Shown here: in pieces, positions 33,776-41,366 of the stretch | Numbering within the stretch: the first letter of the stretch is position 1 | How the letters are laid out: each line of letters begins with the position of its first letter | DNA from: Streptosporangiaceae bacterium | Lineage (GTDB): Bacteria > Actinomycetota > Actinomycetes > Streptosporangiales > Streptosporangiaceae | Direction of reading: 5' to 3' | Assembly: GCA_025934635.1 (NCBI GenBank) | Contig: JAICWX010000001.1 | Span: 1 to 64,000 of the forward strand | Length of the DNA: 64,000 nucleotides | Notes under the pieces: generated by a model | Database searches by the model: none | What the model was told of the DNA's origin: nothing | The model's input: the letters and a program-made list of their open reading frames with translations, nothing else | Position numbers and translations under genes: made by a program

Positions 33776-34426
33776 ATCGTCGCAGGCAACCGGCGCCAGC
33801 TCACCGACCGGCGTCCGCTGACCGGCTTCGAGCAGGTGCTCCTCGGCTACATCGCCCGCCAGCCGCAGTCCGGGTACGGGCTGAAGAAGCGGTTCAGCAC
33901 CACGCCCGCCAGCGTGTACCAGCCGAGCCCGGGCGCGATGTACCCGGCCCTGCGCCGCCTCGTCGCCCGCGGCCTGCTCACCGTGGAGGAGACGGTCTCC
34001 AGCGGCGGCCGCGAGCAGCGGCTGTACCACGCGACCGCGGCCGGCCACGCCGCGCACCGGGACTGGCTGCGCCGGCCGGTCGACCCGGACAGCGTGGTGC
34101 ACGACCTCGGCCTGCACCTGATGCGCTTCGTGATGATGGAAGACGAACTCGACCGCGAGGAGGTGCTCGCTTTCCTCAAGGACCTGGCCGGCGCGCTCGA
34201 GGGCTTTGTCTCCGGGATGGAGCGGTACGTGACCACCGTCGCGCCCGCGGACCGGCAGCACGGCCTGCTCGCGCTCGAGCACGGCATCGTGATCCACCGG
34301 GCCAGCCTGGAGTGGGTCCGGTCAGCCCTTGCGTCCCTTCAGCGCCCGGATCGCGCGCCGGATCAAGATGATGATCATCGTGCCACCTCCCTTCGACTCG
34401 AACCGGACGGGAAAGATCAGTCGTAG
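33776..34426 (+). CDS. PadR-family transcriptional regulator, apparent ATC start
   Basis: A 216-residue PadR protein. The winged HTH reads FEQVLLGYIARQPQSGYGLKKRF, SPGAMYPALRRLVARGLLTVEE and LYHATAAGHAAHRDWLRRP. The C-terminal helical dimerisation domain follows (LMRFVMMEDELDREEVLAFLKDLAGALEGF). In this frame TGA at 33761-33763 is followed by no ATG, GTG or TTG until GTG 33836, which has no ribosome site and would remove most of the first helix. A perfect AAAGGAG lies six bases before an ATC at 33776, so I use that codon. The tail after residue 180 is polar and overlaps both an 18-codon antisense gene and the end of the dehydrogenase gene. It probably represses the divergent exporter operon. 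Confidence 0.85.
   Translation: MVAGNRRQLTDRRPLTGFEQVLLGYIARQPQSGYGLKKRFSTTPASVYQPSPGAMYPALRRLVARGLLTVEETVSSGGREQRLYHATAAGHAAHRDWLRRPVDPDSVVHDLGLHLMRFVMMEDELDREEVLAFLKDLAGALEGFVSGMERYVTTVAPADRQHGLLALEHGIVIHRASLEWVRSALASLQRPDRAPDQDDDHRATSLRLEPDGKDQS
34322..34378 (-). CDS. 18-residue cationic hydrophobic mini-protein
   Basis: A very short open frame, MIIILIRRAIRALKGRKG, with an excellent ribosome site: GGGAGGTGG, its GGAGG core seven bases before the ATG. It lies 38 bp after the dehydrogenase stop on the same strand and would be the last gene of the ccr operon. It is antisense to the padR tail. The sequence has a hydrophobic start and seven Arg/Lys, fitting an amphipathic, membrane-attached or RNA-binding peptide. 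Function is unknown. The strong ribosome site is the main support. Confidence 0.5.
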   Translation of the reverse strand: MIIILIRRAIRALKGRKG

Positions 34427-35277
34427 GCGTAGAAGCCGATTCCGGTCTTCTTGCCGAGCAGGCCGCTCTCGACCATCCGCAGCAGCAGCGGCGGCGGGGC
34501 GTACATGGGCTCCTTGGCCTCGGCGAACATCGCCTCGCCGACCGAGGCGATCGTGTCCAGCCCGATCAGGTCGATCAGGGCCAGCGGGCCCATCGGGTGC
34601 CCGCAGCCGAGCCGCATGCCGTTGTCGATGTCCTCGGCCGAGGCGATCCCGGCCTCCAGCATCCTTACTGCATGCAGTAGATACGGCACCAGCAGCGAGT
34701 TGACCACGAAGCCGGCCCGGTCCTTGGCGTGGATGACCTGCTTGCCCAGCCCGTCGGTGATGAAGACCGAGGTCAGGGCGGTCACGTCGGCCGCCGTGCG
34801 CAGCGCGCTGATCACCTCGACCAGCGGCATCACCGGCACCGGGTTGAAGAAGTGCACGCCGATGACCCGGGCCGGGTGCTGAGTCGCGCTGCCCAGCCGG
34901 GCCAGCGGCAGCGAGGAGGTATTCGACGCCAGGATGGCGTCCGGATCGCGCACGGCGGCGTCCAGCTCGGTGAACAGGGCGAGCTTGTCCGGCAGCCGTT
35001 CGGGTATCGCCTCCAGCACGAACTGGCAGTCGCGCAGCCCGCCCAGGCCGGTGCCGTACCGGATCCGCCCGGCCGCCTCGGCCTGCTCGGACGCGGTCAG
35101 CTTCCCCTTGCGTACCAGCGTCTCCAGCGACCGCGTGATCCGCTGCCGGGCCCGCTCCCGGCTGGCCTCGTCCCGGCAGGCGACGGTCACGTCCAGGCCG
35201 CCGCGCGCGCAGACCTGGGCGAACCCGCCGCCCATCTGGCCGGCCCCCACCACGCCGATCCGGCTGATCACGGTCAT
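34417..35277 (-). CDS. 3-hydroxybutyryl-CoA/3-hydroxyacyl-CoA dehydrogenase
   Basis: A 286-residue NAD(P)-dependent enzyme interconverting acetoacetyl-CoA and 3-hydroxybutyryl-CoA. The Rossmann motif is GVVGAGQMGGGFAQV. Catalytic and substrate residues sit in SNTSSLPLARLG (Ser), VIGVHFFNPVPVMPLVE (His and Glu) and FVVNSLLVPYL (Asn). The length is that of stand-alone Hbd/PaaH proteins. The start ATG overlaps the KAS III stop (ATGA), so it is coupled. In the operon ccr-KASIII-hbd it would supply 3-hydroxybutyryl-CoA, the precursor of the crotonyl-CoA used by Ccr; no dehydratase is in view. Confidence 0.93.
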   Translation of the reverse strand: MTVISRIGVVGAGQMGGGFAQVCARGGLDVTVACRDEASRERARQRITRSLETLVRKGKLTASEQAEAAGRIRYGTGLGGLRDCQFVLEAIPERLPDKLALFTELDAAVRDPDAILASNTSSLPLARLGSATQHPARVIGVHFFNPVPVMPLVEVISALRTAADVTALTSVFITDGLGKQVIHAKDRAGFVVNSLLVPYLLHAVRMLEAGIASAEDIDNGMRLGCGHPMGPLALIDLIGLDTIASVGEAMFAEAKEPMYAPPPLLLRMVESGLLGKKTGIGFYAYD

Positions 35278-36293
35278 GACAACCTCCCCGAGGCAACGGA
35301 AGAAGACCAGCGGACGAGCCCGACCCCGGCCGCCATGCCGCCGCCGAACCCGGCCAGCAGCACCACATCGCCCCCGGCCACCACGCCGGACCGGACCGCG
35401 TCGTCCAGCGCGACCGGGACCGACGCGCTGCCGAGGTTCCCGTACCGCTCCACCACGCGGGCCAGCGGCACGCCGCCCAGACCGCACCGTTCGGCCAGTT
35501 CGCCGATGAGCCGGCCGTTGGCCTGGTGCGGGACGAAGCAGCCGACGTCACCGGGGCCGAGCCCGGCCCGGCTGAGCAGCTTGTCGACCAGCGGCGGGAT
35601 GTTGTCCAGCACGAAGTCGCGCACGTCCCGGCCCCGCATGGTGAAGAAATGCTGGCCCCCGGCCACCGTCGACGCCGAGGCCGGCAGCCGGCTCCCGCCG
35701 GCCGCCACGCCGATGAGGTCCTTGGCGTCGCCGTAGCTGGACAGGCTGATCTCACCGAGGCCGCCCGGCGCGGGCACCGAACCCACCAGGACCGCGCCGG
35801 CCCCGTCGCCGAGCAGCACCGAGGTGCGCCGGTCCCGGTAGTCCAGGCACCGGGAGTACACGTCCGCGCCGATGACCAGCGCGCGCGTGCCCCGGTTGAC
35901 GCCCAGCAGGCCGCGCGCGATCTCCAGTCCGTAGACGAACCCGGAGCAGACCACGTTGATGTCCAGGCAGGCGGCGTTCCGGGCGCCGATCAGGTCCTGC
36001 ACCAGGCAGGCGGTGGGCGGCTGCGGGGAGTCGCCGGTCGAGGTGGACACGATGAGGTAGTCCACCTCCCCCGCGGTCACCCCGGCCGCCGCCAGGGCCC
36101 GGCCGGCCGCGCGGGCCGCCAGGTCCGAGGTGGCCTGGTCCGGGGCCGCGTACCGCCGGGTCACGATCCCGGTCCGGCTCAGGATCCAGTCCGGCGTCGC
36201 GTCCGGGACGAGCGTGCAGATCTCCTCGTTGGTCACCACCCGGTCCGGTACGTAGCTGCCGGTGGCGAGGATCCCGATGGCCACCGCCGTCAC
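35274..36293 (-). CDS. Beta-ketoacyl-ACP synthase III (FabH-like)
   Basis: A 339-residue KAS III. The catalytic triad is intact: Cys116 (DINVVCSGFVYGLE), His256 (FVPHQANGRLIGEL) and Asn286 (YGNLGSASVPVALDD). The N-terminus (GILATGSYVPDRVVTNEEI) and SRTGIVTRRYA are typical. It condenses an acyl-CoA starter with malonyl-ACP or a related unit. It starts at GTG 36293, overlapping the ccr stop (GTGA). Its place between ccr and the dehydrogenase suggests that it makes acetoacetyl or a short branched starter for a dedicated pathway rather than bulk fatty acid synthesis. Confidence 0.92.
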   Translation of the reverse strand: MTAVAIGILATGSYVPDRVVTNEEICTLVPDATPDWILSRTGIVTRRYAAPDQATSDLAARAAGRALAAAGVTAGEVDYLIVSTSTGDSPQPPTACLVQDLIGARNAACLDINVVCSGFVYGLEIARGLLGVNRGTRALVIGADVYSRCLDYRDRRTSVLLGDGAGAVLVGSVPAPGGLGEISLSSYGDAKDLIGVAAGGSRLPASASTVAGGQHFFTMRGRDVRDFVLDNIPPLVDKLLSRAGLGPGDVGCFVPHQANGRLIGELAERCGLGGVPLARVVERYGNLGSASVPVALDDAVRSGVVAGGDVVLLAGFGGGMAAGVGLVRWSSSVASGRLS

Positions 36294-37696
36294 CTGCCCG
36301 CGACGAGCTCGGGACCGGCCAGCGGCAGGATCTGCTCCTCGCCGATCCGGGCCCGCAGCGCGCGGTCGGTGACGCCGAGGCCGGGCATCGGGGCCAGGCA
36401 GAGCACCGCGACCTTGCCCAGGTGCCGGTTCAGCTGCACCAGCCGGGTCGCGTGACCCACGTCGGCCAGCGGGTACACCTTCGACAAGGTGGGGGCGATC
36501 CGGCCGGTGCCGAACAGCCGGCTGGTCTCCCACTGCTCGTTCAGGTTGGCCACGTGGCTGCCGATGATCCGCTTCAGCTTCATCCACAGGTACCGGTTGT
36601 CGAAGACGTGCTGGTACCCGGTGCTGGACCCGCAGGTGACCACGATCCCGCCGCGGTCGGCGACAAAGGTCGAGATGCCGAACGTCGACCGCCCCACGTG
36701 GTCGAACACGATCCTCGGGTCGCGGCCCGCCCGTTCCCTGATGATCGTGCCCAGCCGCCGGCCCACCTTGAGCAGCTGCTCCGGGTCGTCCGGGGCGGCA
36801 TCTCCCAGTCCGATCTCGGCCCGGTTCACCACCACGTCGCAGCCGAGCTGCCGCACCGCCGCGGCCTTGTCGTCCGAGCCGACCACGCCCACCGCGATAC
36901 CGCCGCCGTTTCGCACGAACTGCACCGCGTAGCCGCCCAGGCCGCCCGCCGCGCCCCAGATCAGCACCACGTCGCCCTGCTTCATCCGGGCGCCGTTGTC
37001 GCTGACCAGCATCCGGTACGCGGTCCCCCCGCACAGCGGGAAGCAGGCCGCTTCCTCCCAGGTCAGGTGGGCGGGCTTGGGCATCAGCTGGCTGGCCCGG
37101 ACGACCGCGAACTCGGCCAGGCCGCCGAAGTTGGTCTCGAAGCCCCAGGCCCGCTGCTCGGCGCCGAGCATGCCGTCGGCGTGGGTGCCCGGCTCCTGGT
37201 CGTCCACGTAGGCCGGGCTGATCACCACCCGGTCGCCGGGCTGCCAGCGGCGCACCCCCGAGCCCACCCGGGCGATCACGCCCGCGCCGTCCGAGCCGAC
37301 CACCTGGTAGGGCAGGTTGTGCCGGGCGGCCCAGCCGCCCTGGCGGGCGAACTGCTCGAGGAACCTGAACGTCGGGATCGGCTCGAACATGGCCGACCAG
37401 ACCGTGTTGTAGTTGATCGAGCTGGCCATGACCGCGACCAGGACCTCGTCCGGCGCGAGCTCCGGCATCGCCACCCGGCCGACGTGCAGCGACCGGCGCA
37501 CGTCCTTGTCGCCGCCGTCGCGGAACAGGTGGATGTCCTCGAGCCGCAGGTGGGCCGCGACGTAATCCGCGGGCAGCGGGCTCCGGCTGATCTCGTCGGA
37601 CGACGCCCCGCTCAGCAGGGCGTCTGTAAGCCGGGCATCCCCTAGCCGGCCAGCACTGAGTCGACCAGCAGTGGGCCGGCCACCGGTAACCGTCAT
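36290..37696 (-). CDS. ccr: Crotonyl-CoA carboxylase/reductase
   Basis: A 468-residue medium-chain dehydrogenase-fold enzyme of the Ccr family, making ethylmalonyl-CoA from crotonyl-CoA, CO2 and NADPH. The signature parts are SSINYNTVWSAMFEPIPTF, the Phe-Glu pair in WGFETNFGGLAEF and the His in KRIIGSHVANLNEQ, which correspond to known CO2-positioning residues (Asn, Phe, Glu, His), so carboxylation is likely intact. The NADPH motif is IWGAAGGLGGYAVQFV. AGGAGG precedes the ATG. It heads a coupled operon with KAS III and dehydrogenase genes and diverges from the P450. The product is a classic extender unit for polyketides. Confidence 0.94.
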   Translation of the reverse strand: MTVTGGRPTAGRLSAGRLGDARLTDALLSGASSDEISRSPLPADYVAAHLRLEDIHLFRDGGDKDVRRSLHVGRVAMPELAPDEVLVAVMASSINYNTVWSAMFEPIPTFRFLEQFARQGGWAARHNLPYQVVGSDGAGVIARVGSGVRRWQPGDRVVISPAYVDDQEPGTHADGMLGAEQRAWGFETNFGGLAEFAVVRASQLMPKPAHLTWEEAACFPLCGGTAYRMLVSDNGARMKQGDVVLIWGAAGGLGGYAVQFVRNGGGIAVGVVGSDDKAAAVRQLGCDVVVNRAEIGLGDAAPDDPEQLLKVGRRLGTIIRERAGRDPRIVFDHVGRSTFGISTFVADRGGIVVTCGSSTGYQHVFDNRYLWMKLKRIIGSHVANLNEQWETSRLFGTGRIAPTLSKVYPLADVGHATRLVQLNRHLGKVAVLCLAPMPGLGVTDRALRARIGEEQILPLAGPELVAGR

Positions 37697-37873
37697 CGGA
37701 AACTCCTCCTACGGTCGCGAAACCTGCTGCCCAGTACGCGCCCGGACGGTTGCCCATCGCCTGGCGGACGGTTGTTTCCCGGTGGGTCCGGCCCGGGTAA
37801 CCCGGCGCAAACCGGTCGGCAGCCCGGGCCCGGCACCATGAGACGGCCTGTCTGCGAGCCGAAGGAGTTGCCG

Positions 37874-39079
37874 ATGACGGCGTCCGAGGAGGTGCTGGCC
37901 CGGCTGATGTCGCCCGAAGGGCTGGCCGATCCCTACCCGCACTACCACGCGCTCCGCACGGTCGCCCCGGTGTGCCCGGCCGGCAACGTCTACTTCCTGT
38001 CCGGGTACGCCGCCTGCCGCGAGGTGCTGGCCGACCCGCGGTTCCGGGTGCAGGACCCGGCCTGGTACGACGGGAAGCTGCCGGGCTGGCGGGACTGCAC
38101 CGCGACCCGGCTGATGTACCAGTCCGTGCAGAGCCGCAACGACCCCGACCACAGCCGCCTGCGCCATCTGCTGGCCGGTGCCTTCTCGCCCCGGCAGATG
38201 GCCGCGTACCGCGCGCTGATCGAGCGCGTCGTGCCCCGCCTGCTGGACCGGATGGCCGACGCCGGCCCCGGCCCGGTCGACCTGATGACGCAGCTGGCCT
38301 ACCCGCTTCCGACCGCGGTGATGGGAGAGATGCTGGGCGTGCCCGAGGCCGACCGCGAGCGGTTCCGTGACCTGGGCACCGACTTCTTCAAGGTGATGGA
38401 CATGTACGCCGACAGCTCGGCCACCGAGCGGATGGAGGCGGCGGCCGCGGCCATGCTGGACTACTGGACCGCGATGATCGACGATCGCCGCCGGACGCCC
38501 CGCGACGACCTCACCACCGCGCTCACCCAGGCCTGCGACGCCGGCCTGCTGTCGCCGGACGAGCTGCTCGGCGTGGCCATCTTCCTGTTCTCGGCCGGCT
38601 ACGGCACGACGGCGGCGCTGGTGGGGAACGCCACCGAGCAGTTGCTGGCCAGCCCGGCCGCGGCGGACCGGCTGCGCCGGGACGACGGCTACGTCGGGGC
38701 CGTGGTGGAGGAATCGCTCCGGCACGAGCCGCCGTCGCAGGTGGTGCCCCGGATGACCGGGGACGCCACCGTGCTCGGCGGGGTGCCGATCCCGGCCGCG
38801 ACGCTGCTGGTCTGCCTGGTGGGGGCGGCGCAGCGAGACCCGGAGCAGTACCCCGACCCGGACCGGTTCCTGCCGTCGCGGCCCGGCGGCCGGGTGCTCA
38901 GCTTCGGCGGCGGGGTGCACTTCTGCATCGGCGCGGCGCTGTCCCGGATGGAGGCCGCGGTGGTGCTGCCGATGCTGTTCCGGCGGTTCCCCCGGCTGGC
39001 GCTGGCCGGGACGCCGGAGCGGCGGCTGGCGCTGCGGATGCGGATGCACGCCAGCCTCCCGGTCAGCCTGCGCGGGTAA
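37874..39079 (+). CDS. Cytochrome P450
   Basis: A 401-residue soluble bacterial P450. It shows the C-helix HSRLRHLLAGAFSPR, the I-helix FSAGYGTTAAL (the oxygen-activation region, Gly-Thr-Thr), the ExxR helix EESLRHEPP and the heme loop FGGGVHFCIGAALSRMEA with Cys351. The start ATG 37874 has GAAGGAG six bases upstream; the in-frame ATG at 37772 does not. It is divergent from the ccr operon. The substrate is unknown, and no ferredoxin gene is adjacent. Confidence 0.95.
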   Translation: MTASEEVLARLMSPEGLADPYPHYHALRTVAPVCPAGNVYFLSGYAACREVLADPRFRVQDPAWYDGKLPGWRDCTATRLMYQSVQSRNDPDHSRLRHLLAGAFSPRQMAAYRALIERVVPRLLDRMADAGPGPVDLMTQLAYPLPTAVMGEMLGVPEADRERFRDLGTDFFKVMDMYADSSATERMEAAAAAMLDYWTAMIDDRRRTPRDDLTTALTQACDAGLLSPDELLGVAIFLFSAGYGTTAALVGNATEQLLASPAAADRLRRDDGYVGAVVEESLRHEPPSQVVPRMTGDATVLGGVPIPAATLLVCLVGAAQRDPEQYPDPDRFLPSRPGGRVLSFGGGVHFCIGAALSRMEAAVVLPMLFRRFPRLALAGTPERRLALRMRMHASLPVSLRG

Positions 39080-39097
39080 GCCGCGCAGGCTGACCGG
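39059..39097. terminator. Perfect 17-bp hairpin ending the P450 gene
   Basis: CCGGTCAGCCTGCGCGG and its exact complement flank GTAAG, which includes the P450 stop codon. It lies between the convergent P450 and leader-peptide genes and looks like a bidirectional terminator. Confidence 0.75.
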
Positions 39098-39103
39098 TTC
39101 CGG

Positions 39104-39319
39104 CTAGAACAGCAGCCCGCCGATGGTCATCGGCATGGTCCCGCTGTGCGCCTGGACCTCGGGCTGGATCTCCCCGATCCGTTCCTTGATGTCGAGCAGC
39201 ACGGTCAGCTCCCCCTCGCTGAGGGTGCTGAGCAGCTCGAGCTGGTCGTCGTCGAACAGGCTGAGGTCGAACCCCGCGATGCGGAGCCGCTCCAGCGATT
39301 CGTCCCGGTCTTCGGGCAT
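39104..39319 (-). CDS. 71-residue leader-like peptide, candidate RiPP precursor
   Basis: A small acidic protein with a helix-forming N-terminal part (RLRIAGFDLSLFDDDQLELL; LSEGELTVLLDIKERI) and a short hydrophobic C-terminus GTMPMTIGGLLF after EVQAHSG. This layout of acidic amphipathic leader and short tail is that of ribosomal peptide precursors; it resembles short proteins annotated elsewhere as aroma-sacti cluster peptides, but this is from memory. It lacks Cys and has few modifiable residues (Ser, Thr, Met). It sits 36 bp downstream of a secreted S53 protease on the same strand. A non-RiPP regulatory role is possible. Confidence 0.6.
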   Translation of the reverse strand: MPEDRDESLERLRIAGFDLSLFDDDQLELLSTLSEGELTVLLDIKERIGEIQPEVQAHSGTMPMTIGGLLF

Positions 39320-39354
39320 GGTGATCTTCTCTCGTCAGTAGCCAGTGAAAGAGC

Positions 39355-41256
39355 TCAGTGGAAGGAATTGATGTAGGCGGCGGTGGGCGAGCCGACGCCG
39401 GTCACGTCGTCGTAGCCGCCCCCTGCGGACAGCCCGGTGTCCTGTGCGCGGCCGAAGGTGGCGAGCACGAAGCTGGTGCTGACCTGGCCGGTCGCGCTGG
39501 CGGTGGTGACGGTGTGGACCGCGGCCAGCGGCGGCGTGGTGCCGGCCGGGGTGTCGGTCACGTCGCGGAACCCGCCCCGGGCCGCGGACAGGTAGATGGC
39601 CGGGTTGGCCAATCCGAGCGGATGGCCCGCGTGCTGCTCGGCCAGGGCCTGGACGGCCGCGAACAGCGGCGCGGCCAGGCTGCTGCCGCCGGTGGCGTAC
39701 TGGACGAAGACGTTGCCGCTGGGCAGGTGGAAGGTCTGGCCGACCAGCATGCCGGTGACCGGGTCGGCCTCCATCGCCACGTCGGGGACCGCGCGGTGGT
39801 TGCCGAACGCGGACGGCACCGTCCCGAGCTGGTAGGCCGGCCGGGCGAACACGCCGCTCTTGCCGCCGCCCGAACCGCCCGCGAACGCGCCCGGCGGGCT
39901 GGTCCAGGAGCTGCCGTCGGCGGACAGCGGCGCGTAGTCGGTCTCCCAGCCGGTCTGCCACTGGACCTGGCCGCCGGAGCCGATGGCCAGGGTGGTCCCG
40001 CCGACCGCGGTCACCAGCGGGTCCGAGGCCGGGTAGTTGACACCGGTCACGGCGGGCCCGCCGCCGTCCTGCGACGCGGCCTGGGAACCGGTGTCGCCGG
40101 AGGCGAAGATGAACCCGATGCCCTCGATCGTGCCCTGCAGGAAGACCTTGTCGAAGGCCTTCACGGTGGCGGCCGGGATGCCGGTGTCGGCGCCGAGCAC
40201 GTAGGAGTTGGTCACGATGCTGGCCAGCCGGCCGTCGACGATCTTGGACAGCGCGTCCACGTAGTCGCTGTCGTTGGTGCCCGCCGCCGCGACGTAGACC
40301 ACGGCCGCGCCCGGCGCCATCGCGTGCACGCCCTCGACGTCCATGACCTCTTCCTCGGTCCAGGACAGCGGCTGCGCGGGCAGCCCGGCCGGCACCACCT
40401 CGGTGTACTGGCCGGCCGCCCAGCCCGGCTCGCCGTGGGCCGCGGAGAACGCCTGGGCGTCGCTGGCCATCGTGGGTGAGGCGAAGGAGTCCACCACCGC
40501 GATCTTGACGCCCTGGCCGGTCAGCCCGGTGGCGCCGGTGCCGTAGGCGCTGCGCAGCTGGCTGGGCAGGTAGCCGCACGGCTGGTACGGCTGGGTGGCG
40601 CCGTAGCCTTTAGGCAGCGTACTGGCCGGGGTGGCGCCGAAGTACGCCGAGCAGGTGGCCGACGCGGCCGCGGCCGGGACCGCGGCGGACGCCGGGCGGA
40701 CCTGCGGGATCAGCGAGCTCAGCCCGGTCACGGCCAGCACGTCGCCGGCCACCGCCGACGGCACGCTGGGCGCCCCGGCCGGGGCTCGCACGGTGGTCCC
40801 GTGCCAGCGGTAGTCGTGCATCGGCGTGCCCACCGCGCAGGTCACCGCGGCCTGGCTGCCCGCCGCGCTCACGTAGTGCGCGGTCGTCCCGGTCACGGCC
40901 AGCCCGCACGCCTCCAGCCAGCCGCTCACGCCGGCGCTCTGCCGCGCGGTCGGGCCGAACTCGGCGGCGTACTGGGCCGGGGTCAGGTAGCGGCCGTACC
41001 GGGCGCTGCCCGGCGTGGACACCTGCTGCGCGAGCGCCTGCTGCCCGGCCAGGTTCCGCCCGCTCAGGTACACCCGCAGGGCCAGGTTCCCGGCCGCGGG
41101 CGCGGCCCCCTCGTCGGTCGCCCCGGCCGGCACCGCCGAGGCGATCGGCACCCGCCCGCCTGGTGCGGCCAGCGCCGAAGGCGCGAGGCCGAAAAGACCG
41201 AGTGCCGCCGCCGCGGCCACGGGAAATATCGTTCTGGCGGCCCTGATCCGCACCAT
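39355..41256 (-). CDS. S53-family (sedolisin/kumamolisin-type) secreted protease
   Basis: A 633-residue preproprotease. A signal peptide (residues 1-30, RIRAART then hydrophobic, ending SALA) is followed by a pro-domain (LRVYLSGRNLAGQQALAQQV; YGRYLTPAQYAAEFGP). The catalytic domain starts near residue 220 (LRSAYGTGATGLTGQGVKIAVVD). Visible catalytic elements are Glu/Asp in TEEEVMDVEGVHAMAP, the oxyanion Asp in FASGDTGSQ and the Ser in YATGGSSLAAPLFAA, then the Ca-binding AIYL...FRDVTDTPAG. It acts outside the cell, usually at acidic pH. It lies directly upstream of the leader-like peptide gene. Confidence 0.93.
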   Translation of the reverse strand: MVRIRAARTIFPVAAAAALGLFGLAPSALAAPGGRVPIASAVPAGATDEGAAPAAGNLALRVYLSGRNLAGQQALAQQVSTPGSARYGRYLTPAQYAAEFGPTARQSAGVSGWLEACGLAVTGTTAHYVSAAGSQAAVTCAVGTPMHDYRWHGTTVRAPAGAPSVPSAVAGDVLAVTGLSSLIPQVRPASAAVPAAAASATCSAYFGATPASTLPKGYGATQPYQPCGYLPSQLRSAYGTGATGLTGQGVKIAVVDSFASPTMASDAQAFSAAHGEPGWAAGQYTEVVPAGLPAQPLSWTEEEVMDVEGVHAMAPGAAVVYVAAAGTNDSDYVDALSKIVDGRLASIVTNSYVLGADTGIPAATVKAFDKVFLQGTIEGIGFIFASGDTGSQAASQDGGGPAVTGVNYPASDPLVTAVGGTTLAIGSGGQVQWQTGWETDYAPLSADGSSWTSPPGAFAGGSGGGKSGVFARPAYQLGTVPSAFGNHRAVPDVAMEADPVTGMLVGQTFHLPSGNVFVQYATGGSSLAAPLFAAVQALAEQHAGHPLGLANPAIYLSAARGGFRDVTDTPAGTTPPLAAVHTVTTASATGQVSTSFVLATFGRAQDTGLSAGGGYDDVTGVGSPTAAYINSFH

Positions 41257-41366
41257 CGGAGTCTCCCTCTGCTCCAGGGAACGGCAGGCAGCTGCCTACC
41301 GCAGGCAGCCTCACCCGGCCCGGCTAGCTCCGGACTAAAGCGCGGTAGCAGGACGGTATGTGCGGT

